Assembly (NCBI GenBank): GCA_027864655.1 | Contig: JAQAZG010000001.1 | Location: 62,001 to 126,000, forward strand | Direction of reading: 5' to 3' | DNA length: 64,000 nt | Origin: Oleispirillum naphthae | Lineage (GTDB): Bacteria > Pseudomonadota > Alphaproteobacteria > Rhodospirillales > Rhodospirillaceae | Shown: positions 18,529 through 32,800 of the stretch, one piece after another | How positions within the stretch are numbered: position 1 is the first letter of the stretch | Layout: each line of letters begins with the position of its first letter | The notes under the pieces: model-generated | What the model was told of the DNA's origin: nothing | Database searches by the model: none | What the model saw: only the letters and a program-made list of their open reading frames with translations | Translations under genes and position numbers: made by a program

Positions 18529-19176
18529 ATGCAGTCTTCCGCTTTTCTTTCCTCCCGCTTCCGCCGCCGCGCCGTGCTCGCGGGCGGCGCGCTGCTGTTC
18601 GCCTGCGCCGCCGCGCTTCCGGCGCTTGCCGCGCCGCAGATCGACCGGCCCGCGCCCGCCTTCGCGCTGGCCGACGCCAACGGCACGATGCGCCGCCTCG
18701 CCGACCTGCGCGGCAAGGTGGTGGTGCTGGAATGGACCAACGCCGATTGCCCCTTCACGATCAAACACTACACCTCCGGCAACATGCAGTCCCTGCAGAA
18801 GCAGGCGGCCGGGGAAGACGTGGTGTGGCTGTCGGTGATCTCTTCCGCGCCGGGGCAGCAGGGCCATGTGAACGCCGCCGAGGCCAACCGCCTGAGCGCA
18901 AGCCGCGGCGCAACGCCCGCCGGGGTGCTGCTCGACCCCAAGGGCGACCTCGGCCGCCTCTACGGCGCGGTGACGACGCCGCACATGTTCGTCATCGACC
19001 GCGAGGGGGTGCTGCGCTACATGGGCGGCATCGACAGCATCGCCTCCACCAGCGTTTCCGACGTGCCGAAGGCCAAGCCGCTGTTCCGCGACGCGATGCA
19101 GGCGGTGGTGCAGGGCAGGCCGGTGGCCACGCCGGTGACGCGTCCCTACGGCTGCTCGGTGAAGTACGCGAGCTGA
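18529..19176 (+). CDS. Periplasmic thioredoxin-like redoxin
   Basis: A 215-residue exported redoxin (AhpC/TSA fold). It has a signal peptide, then RPAPAFALADANGTMRRLADLRGKVVVLEWTNADCPFTIKHY. The active-site Cys74 is followed by PFT, so it has one Cys where thioredoxins have CxxC. A second Cys is near the C terminus (Cys209 in YGCSVKY), a motif conserved in this subfamily. These two could form the redox pair. A good GGAGG site precedes the ATG. It lies directly after the DsbD-like gene and is probably co-transcribed and reduced by it (inference). Confidence 0.82.
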   Translation: MQSSAFLSSRFRRRAVLAGGALLFACAAALPALAAPQIDRPAPAFALADANGTMRRLADLRGKVVVLEWTNADCPFTIKHYTSGNMQSLQKQAAGEDVVWLSVISSAPGQQGHVNAAEANRLSASRGATPAGVLLDPKGDLGRLYGAVTTPHMFVIDREGVLRYMGGIDSIASTSVSDVPKAKPLFRDAMQAVVQGRPVATPVTRPYGCSVKYAS

Positions 19177-19179
19177 AAA

Positions 19180-19333
19180 ACGCTGAAACTTTCCGGAGGG
19201 ACTCGGTCCCTCCGGCCCCCCCCCTTGCTTTTTTCGCCGCGCCGCGTGATGGCTCTATGGCGCTGCGCGCAAAACGAACAAGTTATGGGGTGCGCGAGGG
19301 GACCGAGTTCCCTCGCGAAGTTTTTTCTTTGCG
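19180..19333. repeat. Dispersed intergenic repeat, copy 2 (hairpin-spacer-hairpin)
   Basis: It opens with the hairpin CCGGAGGGACTCGGTCCCTCCGG (19193-19215). A spacer follows with GCCGCGTGATGG, GGCGCTGCGCGCAAAA and GTTATGGGG. It closes with a hairpin of GCGAGGG/CCCTCGC arms at 19293-19317, followed by a T-rich run. It lies between the convergent redoxin and uvrA genes and ends about 20 bases from the uvrA stop. Its right half is nearly the same as that of copy 3 at 44975-45136. Confidence 0.8.
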
Positions 19334-19336
19334 GCG

Positions 19337-22201
<2,865 letters not shown>

Positions 22202-22494
22202 GGAGTTTTTGCAACCATCATCAAAAGGCGGGAAAGCCATTGGCTCATAACATGCAAGGAGGACTCCGTCCGCGTCAAGGCGGGGGCGTCCCGGGGCAGC
22301 GTTGCCTAGCTTTCGGCCAACCCGTTGCTCAAAAAATAGGATGTCGCCCCCGCCGCGCCAAGCGTCTGATCAAGGCTTGCGCAAAGCCGCTTGACTTGCT
22401 AGGGGTAACGCGCATGTTTGAGGTCGAAATCGCCGGGGGGCGTGAAGGTCGCTGACGGCTCGGGGAGGGCCGGAATCAGCGACGCGACCGGGAC
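22202..22494. promoter_or_regulatory. Divergent intergenic region between uvrA and livH
   Basis: This 293-base gap holds no gene that I can support. It should contain the promoters of both uvrA and the liv operon. A 9-base inverted repeat, GCGGGGGCG (22280-22288) and CGCCCCCGC (22345-22353), could fold into a long stem-loop. TTGACT at 22391-22396 is a possible -35 for livH, but no good -10 follows it. No SOS box was recognised next to uvrA. Confidence 0.35.
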
Positions 22495-23451
22495 ATGCGC
22501 GGGAAACTCCGGATCATCTTCAGGGGCCGTTTCGATTTGGCTTATTTTTTCCAACAACTCATCAATGGGCTGACGCTCGGCGCGATCTACGGGCTGATCG
22601 CGATCGGCTACACCATGGTTTACGGGATCATCGGCATGATCAATTTCGCCCATGGCGAAATCTACATGCTGGGCGCGTTCGTCTCCGTCGTGACCTACCT
22701 CGTGCTGTCGGCGCTGGGGCTGAGCTACATTCCGCTGGTTCTGCTGGTGATGCTGCTGTCGTCGATGCTGTTCACCTCGATCTACGGCTGGAGCATCGAG
22801 CGCATCGCCTACCGGCCGTTGCGCGGCGCGCCGCGGCTGGCGGCGTTGATCTCGGCGATCGGCATGTCGATCGCCCTGCAGAACTACGTGCAGCTGACCC
22901 AGGGCGCGCGCGTCAAGGCGCTGGCGCCGATCATCTCCGGCGGCTTCACGGTGATGGAGCAGAACGGCTTCACGGTGCGGCTCTCGACGCTGCAGATCTT
23001 CATCATGATCCTGACCACGGCGCTGATGGTCGGCTTCAGCTATCTGATCGACAAGACCCCGCTCGGCCGCCAGCAGCGCGCCTGCGAGCAGGACAGCACG
23101 ATGGCGGCGCTGGTCGGGGTGAACGTGGACCGCACCATCTCCACCACCTTCGTCCTCGGCGCGGCGCTCGCCGCGGTGGCGGGGGTGATGGTGACGCTCT
23201 ACTACGGCGTGGTGGACTTCTACATCGGCTTCCTCGCCGGGATGAAGGCGTTCACCGCGGCGGTGCTGGGGGGCATCGGCTCGCTGCCGGGCGCGATGCT
23301 GGGGGGCATCCTGATCGGCCTCATCGAGGCCTTCTGGTCGGCCTATTTCACCATCGAATACAAAGATGTGGCGGCTTTCTCCATCCTTGTCCTGGTGCTT
23401 ATCTTCCGGCCCACCGGCCTGCTCGGCAAACCGGAAATCGAGAAGGTGTGA
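22495..23451 (+). CDS. livH: Branched-chain amino acid ABC transporter permease LivH
   Basis: A 318-residue inner-membrane permease of a HAAT-type ABC transporter. Its signature is QQLINGLTLGAIYGLIAIGYTMVYGIIGMINFAHGEIYMLGAF, read here in parts, and the EAA-like loop IGSLPGAMLGGILIGLIEAF. About eight membrane segments are visible. The start is uncertain: the ATG at 22495 adds about 12 residues before the region where LivH proteins usually begin. It is the first gene of livH-livM-livG-livF, with livM starting five bases after its stop. Confidence 0.93.
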   Translation: MRGKLRIIFRGRFDLAYFFQQLINGLTLGAIYGLIAIGYTMVYGIIGMINFAHGEIYMLGAFVSVVTYLVLSALGLSYIPLVLLVMLLSSMLFTSIYGWSIERIAYRPLRGAPRLAALISAIGMSIALQNYVQLTQGARVKALAPIISGGFTVMEQNGFTVRLSTLQIFIMILTTALMVGFSYLIDKTPLGRQQRACEQDSTMAALVGVNVDRTISTTFVLGAALAAVAGVMVTLYYGVVDFYIGFLAGMKAFTAAVLGGIGSLPGAMLGGILIGLIEAFWSAYFTIEYKDVAAFSILVLVLIFRPTGLLGKPEIEKV

Positions 23452-23455
23452 GGCG

Positions 23456-24795
<1,340 letters not shown>

Positions 24796-24799
<4 letters not shown>

Positions 24800-25641
24800 G
24801 CGCCGCGACGATGATTCAGACGGCGGACGACGCGCTTCTCGACGTCGAACACCTGACCATGCGCTTCGGTGGCCTGCTCGCCATCGACGACCTTTCGTTC
24901 ACCGCGCGCGTCCACGAGATCACCTCGATCATCGGCCCCAACGGGGCGGGCAAGACCACGGTGTTCAACTGCCTGACCGGGTTCTACAAACCCACGGTGG
25001 GGCGGCTGCGGCTGTGCCATCCGGACAAGGGGGAATACTACCTGGAGCGCATGGAGGGCTTCCGCATCGCGCAGGTCGCCGATGTCGGCCGCACCTTCCA
25101 GAACATCCGCCTGTTCCCCAAGATGACGGTTCTCGAAAACCTCATCATCGCGCAGCACAACCGGCTGATGAAGGCCTCGGTCTTCGCCCTCGCGGGGCTG
25201 TTGGGGCTCGCCCGCTACCGCGTCGCGGAAAAGGCGGCGGTGGAGAAGGCGAAGTTCTGGCTCGACCGGGTGAACCTCACCGCGCGCGCCGACTGGGAGG
25301 CGGGCAATCTGCCCTACGGCGACCAGCGCCGCCTGGAGATCGCCCGCGCGATGTGCATCGCCCCCTGCCTGCTCTGCCTCGACGAGCCGGCGGCGGGCCT
25401 CAACCCGCGCGAATCCCTGGAGCTCAACGAGCTGCTGCTGTCGATCCGCGACGAGCAGGGGATCGGCATTCTTTTGATCGAACATGACATGAGCGTGGTG
25501 ATGGGAATCTCCGACCACATCGTGGTGCTGGACCACGGCCGGAAGATTTCCGACGGCGATCCGGCCTTCGTGCGCAACGACCCGACGGTGATCCGCGCCT
25601 ACCTGGGCGAAGCGGAAGACGGGGAGGGCGCAGATGCTTAA
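24796..25641 (+). CDS. livG: Branched-chain amino acid ABC transporter ATPase LivG
   Basis: A 281-residue cytoplasmic ATPase. The Walker A is IIGPNGAGKTTVFN, the Q-loop GRTFQNIRLF, and Walker B LCLDEPAAGLNP with the switch His in LIEHDMSVVM. The signature motif is YGDQRRLEIARA instead of LSGGQ, which is normal for LivG. The ATG overlaps the livM stop (ATGA), and its end overlaps the livF start by eight bases. Confidence 0.95.
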
Positions 25642-26344
25642 GATTCAGGGCGTCCACACCTTCTACGGCCAGATCGAGGCGCTCAAGGGCGTCGATCTGG
25701 AGATCAAGCAGGGCGAGATCGTCACCCTGATCGGCGCCAACGGCGCGGGCAAGTCCACCCTCCTGATGACGGTGTTCGGCAAGCCCAAGGCGCGCCACGG
25801 CCGCATCCTCTACGAAGGGCGCGACCTCACCCGCGTGCCGACCCACGAGATCGTGCGCCTGGGCATCGCCCAGTCGCCGGAGGGCCGCCGCATCTTCGCC
25901 CGCATGACGGTGTTCGAAAACCTACAGATGGGCGCGCTGTGCACCGACGGCTCCACCTTCGACGAAGACGTGCGCATGGTCTTCGACCTGTTCCCGCGCC
26001 TCGAGGAGCGCCGCACCCAGCGCGGCGGCACGCTCTCGGGCGGCGAACAGCAGATGCTGGCGATCGGCCGCGCGCTGATGAGCAAGCCGCGCCTGCTGCT
26101 TCTCGACGAGCCCTCCCTCGGTCTTGCGCCGCTGGTGGTGCGCCAGATCTTCGACATCATCAAGAAGATCAACCAGGCGGGGGTGACGGTGTTCCTGGTG
26201 GAACAGAACGCCTTCCACGCCTTGAAACTGGCGCACCGCGGCTATGTCATGGTCAACGGCGTGATCACCATGAGCGGCACCGGCAAGGAGCTTCTGGACA
26301 ATCCGGAAATCCGCGCCGCCTATCTGGAAGGAGGCCACGCATGA
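25634..26344 (+). CDS. livF: Branched-chain amino acid ABC transporter ATPase LivF
   Basis: A 236-residue ATPase partner of LivG. The Walker A is LIGANGAGKSTLLM, then the LivF-type GIAQSPEGRRIFARMTVFENL, the signature TLSGGEQQMLAIGRALM, and Walker B LLLDEPSLGLAP with switch VFLVEQN. It overlaps livG by eight bases and the next small membrane gene by four, so the operon is tightly coupled. Confidence 0.95.
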   Translation: MLKIQGVHTFYGQIEALKGVDLEIKQGEIVTLIGANGAGKSTLLMTVFGKPKARHGRILYEGRDLTRVPTHEIVRLGIAQSPEGRRIFARMTVFENLQMGALCTDGSTFDEDVRMVFDLFPRLEERRTQRGGTLSGGEQQMLAIGRALMSKPRLLLLDEPSLGLAPLVVRQIFDIIKKINQAGVTVFLVEQNAFHALKLAHRGYVMVNGVITMSGTGKELLDNPEIRAAYLEGGHA

Positions 26345-26706
26345 TTGCGGCACTGGGGTCCAGTCTGACGGTGTTCATCGGCTTCACCTGCATCATGATG
26401 GGGTGGATCTCCTTCATGACCGGGCGCGCCATCGCCAACACCTGGCGTCCGCGCCGGCAGGTGGTGCCGTATTGCCTGCTGCTCGGCCTGGCGAATCGCT
26501 TTTTCGTGTTTTCGCTGTTCGGCGGGCAGTTGCTTTCGGTTTCCGGCTGGCTGATCGGTTCGGTGTATCTGGTTCTGGTGGGCTTCGCCTCGCACCGCGA
26601 GAAGGAGGCCTTCAAGATGGTTGCGCAGTACCCCTGGCTCTACGAGCGCAGCGGCCCCTTCGACTGGCGGGAACGCCGCCACGCAGTGGCCGAGGAAACC
26701 CATTAA
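26341..26706 (+). CDS. Small membrane protein of the liv operon (DUF6867-like)
   Basis: A 121-residue protein with about three membrane segments (SLTVFIGFTCIMMGWISFMTG, VVPYCLLLGLANRFFVFSLF, SVSGWLIGSVYLVLVGF, the first shortened at its edges) and a charged C-terminal tail. Its ATG overlaps the livF stop (ATGA), so it is translated with the transporter. I believe it belongs to a small alphaproteobacterial family (DUF6867) that accompanies liv genes, but I cannot confirm this here. Its role is unknown; an accessory subunit of the permease is possible. Confidence 0.7.
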   Translation: MIAALGSSLTVFIGFTCIMMGWISFMTGRAIANTWRPRRQVVPYCLLLGLANRFFVFSLFGGQLLSVSGWLIGSVYLVLVGFASHREKEAFKMVAQYPWLYERSGPFDWRERRHAVAEETH

Positions 26707-26819
26707 GGAGCGAAACGGCTCCGGCGTGCGGGCATCCATTCTGAGGCCCGCGACAAGAAGAAGCGTACGGGTGGACAGAGACTCTCACATGGCGATAACC
26801 GGTTAAGGAGTTTACCAAG

Positions 26820-27917
<1,098 letters not shown>

Positions 27918-27939
27918 GCGGCATAGCCGTTTGAACGGA

Positions 27940-28000
27940 AACCCCTGCGGCGCGCCGGTTCCTCCGATCCTCGGAGGCGCCGGAACGCCCGGGGGTTTTC
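27940..28000 (+). terminator. Terminator or attenuator stem between the two binding-protein genes
   Basis: AACCCC near 27940 pairs with GGGGTT near 27996, enclosing further stems, among them CCTCCGA-TCC-TCGGAGG. It ends in a TTTT run. It would stop or weaken transcription from the first livK gene into the second. Confidence 0.7.
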
Positions 28001-28122
28001 TCCATGTCGGGGTGTGTTATTTAAAATACCGCCGGAAAACACATCTTTGAAATTTCGTGCCGCGACACTAGGTTTGCAGGCAAGAAAGGAACCCGGGGCC
28101 ATCCCCCATGGAGGTAATGCGC

Positions 28123-29220
28123 ATGTTGAAGAAGGCTTTATACGTCGGCGTCGCGCTCGCGGCGCTGGGCTCGGGGGCCGCCCGTGCGGACATCCTGATC
28201 GGCGTCGCGGGGCCGCGCACCGGCGGCTATGCGAACTTCGGCGAGCAGGTGTTCCAGGGCGCCGCGCAGGCGGTCAAGGACATCAACGCCAAGGGCGGCG
28301 TGCTCGGCCAGAAGCTGAAGCTGGAAGTCGGCGACGACGCCTGCGACCCGAAGCAGGCGGTCTCCGTGGCGAACCAGTTCGCCAACCACGGCGTGGCGTT
28401 CGTCGCCGGGCACTTCTGCTCCGGCTCGTCGATTCCGGCCTCGGCGGTGTACCAGGACGAAGGCATCGTGATGATGTCGTTCAGCTCGACCAATCCGAAG
28501 CTGACCGAGCAGGGCTTCGCCAACATCTACCGCGTCTGCGGCCGCGACGACCAGCAGGGCCCGGTCGCCGCCGCGATGATCGCGAAGAAATTCAAGGGCA
28601 AGAAGGTCGCCATCCTCCACGACAAGACCGGCTACGGCAAGGGCCTGGCGGACGCCACCAAGGCCGGCCTGAACAAGATGGGGATCAAGGAAACCCTCTA
28701 CGAAGCCTACACCGCGGGCGAGAAGGACTACTCCGCCCTGGTGACCAAGATGAAGAACCTGGGAGTCGAGGTGGTCTACCTCGGCGGCTACCACACCGAG
28801 GGCGGCCTGATCATGCGCCAGGCGGCGGAGCAGGGCTATCACCCCCGCATGGTCAGCGGCGACGGCCTCGCCACCTCGGAATTCGGCCAGATCGCGGGCA
28901 AGGCGGCGGACGGCACGCTGTTCACCTTCACCCCCGATCCGCGCAAGGACGCGAAGAACAAGAAGATCGTCGAGGCCTTCCGCGCCTCCGGCTTCGAGCC
29001 CGAGGGCTACACCCTCAACAGCTACGCCACGGTTCAGGCGTTCGCCCAGGCCGCGGCCATGGCCAAGAGCGTCAAGGCGAAGGACCTCAACAAGGCGCTG
29101 CACGCGGGCAAGTTCGACACCCTGCTCGGCATGATCGAGTTCGACAAGAACGGCGACCCCAAGGCGCCGGGCTACGTGTTCTACGAGTGGAACGGCGGCA
29201 CCTTCGACTACGCGAAGTAG
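28123..29220 (+). CDS. livK: Branched-chain amino acid ABC transporter substrate-binding protein, paralogue 2
   Basis: A 365-residue periplasmic binding protein very like the previous gene; roughly two thirds of positions agree by eye, with long identical runs such as AVKDINAKGGVLGQKLKL. Signal peptide at residues 1 to about 22. Differences cluster in the likely ligand region: GPRTGGYANFGEQVF here against GPMTGPYASFGEQGL, and MMSFSSTNPK against QISWGSTNPK. This suggests a different amino acid preference. The ATG at 28123 is chosen because GGAGGT lies eight bases before it; two other in-frame ATGs lie at 28108 and 28117. It has its own AT-rich upstream region. Confidence 0.93.
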   Translation: MLKKALYVGVALAALGSGAARADILIGVAGPRTGGYANFGEQVFQGAAQAVKDINAKGGVLGQKLKLEVGDDACDPKQAVSVANQFANHGVAFVAGHFCSGSSIPASAVYQDEGIVMMSFSSTNPKLTEQGFANIYRVCGRDDQQGPVAAAMIAKKFKGKKVAILHDKTGYGKGLADATKAGLNKMGIKETLYEAYTAGEKDYSALVTKMKNLGVEVVYLGGYHTEGGLIMRQAAEQGYHPRMVSGDGLATSEFGQIAGKAADGTLFTFTPDPRKDAKNKKIVEAFRASGFEPEGYTLNSYATVQAFAQAAAMAKSVKAKDLNKALHAGKFDTLLGMIEFDKNGDPKAPGYVFYEWNGGTFDYAK

Positions 29221-29239
29221 GCGGTGCGCGCACCATGCG

Positions 29240-29273
29240 GGAAAGCCCCCGGGGACCCTCTCGGGGGCTTTCC
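29240..29273 (+). terminator. Terminator after the liv cassette
   Basis: A strong stem, GGAAAGCCCCCGGG with its complement around a short loop, lies 20 bases after the stop of the second livK gene and before ssb. The T-run after it is short. Confidence 0.65.
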
Positions 29274-29338
29274 TGTCGGCGGTTAATGCACTAGGCTACG
29301 GCCTCGAACGACCACGCGCATAGGAAAGGGGAAACCAC

Positions 29339-29818
29339 ATGGCCGGATCGGTCAACAAAGTCATTCTCATCGGCAACCTGGGCCGCGACCCGGAAGTGCG
29401 CAGCATGTCGAACGGCGGCAAGGTGGTGAACCTCAACATCGCCACCTCGGAAAGCTGGAACGACCGCCAGTCCGGCCAGCGGCAGGAACGCACGGAATGG
29501 CACCGCGTGGTGATCTTCAACGAGAACCTCGCCCAGGTGGCGGAGAAGTACCTGAAGAAGGGCTCCAAGGTCTACGTCGAGGGCAGCCTCCAGACCCGCA
29601 AGTGGACCGATCAGTCGGGCACCGAGAAATACACCACGGAAATCGTCCTCGGCCGCTTCCGCGGCGAACTCACCATGCTCGACGGCGCGCGCGACCGCGG
29701 CGGCGACTCCGCGGGCAGCGGCGACGGCTTCTCCTCCCCCGCACCGCGCCAGAGCGGCGGCGGCGGCGGCTGGGACGCGCCGCCCTCCTCGGCCCTCGAC
29801 GACGACATCCCGTTCTAA
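29339..29818 (+). CDS. ssb: Single-stranded DNA-binding protein
   Basis: A 159-residue SSB with an N-terminal OB fold ([48 protein letters not shown]). A glycine-rich, flexible linker follows, and the acidic C-terminal tip DDDIPF binds partner proteins of replication and repair. The site AAAGGGG precedes the ATG. In many alphaproteobacteria ssb stands between uvrA and gyrA. Here it is cut off from both by the liv cassette and by the region 29867-39203. Confidence 0.97.
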   Translation: MAGSVNKVILIGNLGRDPEVRSMSNGGKVVNLNIATSESWNDRQSGQRQERTEWHRVVIFNENLAQVAEKYLKKGSKVYVEGSLQTRKWTDQSGTEKYTTEIVLGRFRGELTMLDGARDRGGDSAGSGDGFSSPAPRQSGGGGGWDAPPSSALDDDIPF

Positions 29819-29828
29819 GGCAAGGCGT

Positions 29829-29860
29829 GGTCCGGTCTCGTTCAGGGTGAATGCCGGACC
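29829..29860. promoter_or_regulatory. Inverted repeat just upstream of the restriction-modification gene
   Basis: GGTCCGG and CCGGACC flank an 18-base loop and end seven bases before the GTG start. It could be an operator for control of the enzyme, or the terminator stem of ssb without a T-run. The two cannot be told apart here. Confidence 0.35.
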
Positions 29861-29866
29861 GGAACG

Positions 29867-32800
29867 GTGACCGACGTGGCTCTCGTTGCGGATTTTCTCT
29901 CGAAGGTGCAGGCCGTCCACAAGACCGGCGTGGCGACGGAGCATTCCTATCGCCCCGCCCTGGAGGCGCTGTTCAACGCCCTGGAAGACGGCGTCGTCGC
30001 GCTGAACGAACCCAAGCGGGTGAAGTGCGGCGCGCCCGATTTCATCGTCCAGAGGGGCGGGATCGTCGTCGGCCATGCCGAGGCGAAGGACATCGGCATC
30101 GACCTGCGGGCGATGAAGGATGCGAACGAGGATCAGCAGCAGCGCTATCTCAAGGCCCTGCCGAACCTGATCTACACCAACTGCCTGGATTGGGATTTCT
30201 ATCGCGCGGGCGAGCGCGTCGCTTCGGTCGCCATCGCCGACCGCCTGATGGGAATTCGCCCGCGTCCCGACGAATTCCCGGTTCTGGAGAATCTTCTGCG
30301 CGAGTTCGTTGCGCAAAAGCCTCAGACGATCACTTCGTCGCGCACCCTGGCGGAAATGATGGCGGGCAAGGCGGCGCTGATCAAGGATGTGCTGTTCAAG
30401 GTCCTGCGCGAGGACGGTGGGCTGCTCTCCGACCTCGGGGGACAGTACGAGGCGTTCCGCGAGCACCTGATTCACGACATCACGCCGGAAGACTTCGCCG
30501 ACATCTATGCCGAGACCATCGCCTACGGCATGTTCGCCGCGCGTCTGCACGATGTCACGCTGGAAAGCTTCAGCCGCCAGGAGGCCTTGGAACTCCTGCC
30601 CAGAACCAATCCGTTCCTGCGCAGCCTGTTCGGCTACATCGCGGGGGCCGGCCTCGACGACCGCATCAAGTGGATCATCGACGACCTGGCCGATGTGTTC
30701 CAGGCTGCGGATGTGGCCGGGTTGATGAACGACTTCGGCAAGTTGACCGGCCGCAACGACCCCTTCCTGCATTTTTACGAAAGCTTCCTTGCCGCCTACA
30801 ACCCGGCCAAGCGGAAGGCGCGGGGGGTCTGGTACACCCCGGAACCCGTGGTGAATTTCATCGTCCGCGCGGTGGACCGGGTGTTGCGGAGCGAATTCGG
30901 CCTGGAAGACGGCCTGGCCGACACCTCCAAGGTCGTGATCGACTGGGACACCGGGCAAACCGACAAGAAGGGCAAGCCGCTTTCGATCAGGAAGGAGGTG
31001 CACCGCGTCCAGATACTCGATCCGGCGACGGGGACGGGCACCTTCCTGGCTGAAGTCGTCAAGCAGATTGCGCCTCGGGTGAAGGATGTCGCGGAGGGCA
31101 TGTGGTCGGCCTATGTCGAGCGCGATCTAATCCCGCGATTGCACGGATTCGAGATTCTCATGGCGTCTTATGCCATGTGTCACATGAAGCTCGAATTGAT
31201 TTTGAAGGAGATGGGATATCGTCCGACGGCTGCGCCGCCGCGCCTGTCGGTGTACCTGACCAACAGCCTGGAAGAGGGGGAACCCGCCGACCAGACCCTG
31301 CCGTTCGCCCAGTGGCTTTCCAACGAAGTCAAACAGGCCAATGCGATCAAGCGCGACATGCCGATCATGTGCGTGATCGGCAACCCGCCCTATAACAAAA
31401 GCAGCACGAACACCGGTGTATGGATCAAAAACAAAATCCGTGCATATAAGGAAGGGCTGTCGGAAAAGAAGTTAAACCTCGACGATGATTATATCAAATT
31501 CCTGAGATTTGCCGAATCTCTCATTGAAAAGAACGATAGCGGCATCGTCGCCATGATCACGAACAATTCATTCCTCGATGGAGTCACCCATAGACAGATG
31601 CGGAAGCATCTGCGGCAAACATTCGATAAGATTTACATTCTGAATCTGCATGGCGACATCAGGAGTGAATCCTCCGAATCCGGGAAGGATGAAAACGTAT
31701 TCGACATCACGCAGGGCGTCGCCATCGTCGTAATGTCTGCCCGCAAGGTGCAGCGAGATCGCCTCGCGGAGGTGCTGTACGGCGAGATATCCGGGGAGCG
31801 CGCGCACAAATACAGGGGGTTGGAGGATTCCGCCCTCGGGGACGGTTTTTCGGCGATCGGGGCCGAGGCGCCGCTGTTCCTCTTCAAGCCGCGGAATGCG
31901 GACGGGAAGATTGCCTATGACGACGGTTTTCCCGTGAACGGCCTGTTTCTCTCCTATAGTTCGGGGATTCAGACCAAACGGGATGGCATCTGCGTGTCGG
32001 AAGGGAAAGAAGCTCTCATCTCCGTCATCGAGGATTTCAAGCGCCTCGATGAGGCGGAGATACGATCGAAATTCGGTCTTCCGCCGGACGGAAGGGACTG
32101 GAGCATCCGATCCGCCAAGGAAGATGTTCTCAACGGCAATGGGAACATCGTTCCATTCTTGTATAAGCCTTTCGATATTCGTTACTTATATTACTCGGGC
32201 AAGACCAAGGGATTCGTGTCTTACCCCCGTCGCGAAATCATGAGCCACATCGTGGGGCGCTCGAATATATCCCTTATCGTGAATCGCCAGACGGTGCGCG
32301 ATTATTTTTCCTTTGCCGGCGTGTCGAATGTGGCCTGCAATCACGGTACATTCTATCTCGGCAACCGCGGCCAGGATTATTGCATGCCGCTCTACCTCTA
32401 TCCGTCCGGGCAGGACCTGGATAAAACCCGCCGCGTCAATTTCGACCCCAAGATATTCGAGAAGATCAAGCGCCTTGCCGCAAATCCCGGGCGTGGCGCG
32501 CCGGACGAGGTGCAGGTCTTCGACTATGTCTACGGCGTGCTGCACTGTCCGGCTTACCGTGAAGCCTATGCGGAGTTCCTGCGCCGCGATTTCCCCAGAA
32601 TCCCCTGGCCCGCTTCGCCCGCCGAATTCTGGGATGTGGCGGAAAAGGGCGGGCAGCTGCGCCGCTTGCACCTGATGGAACCGCAGGCCGTCGGCCCCGC
32701 GCCTTATCCTTTCCGGGGGGAGGGCGACGGCATGGTGGGCGACGTTCGTTTCGACGACGGCAAGGTGCGGATCAACAAGACCCAGTTTTTCGCCGATGTG

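Noticed and set aside
22240-22455. 71-codon plus-strand frame before livH
   Set aside because: It starts inside the uvrA upstream region, has no ribosome binding site and shadow-like composition.
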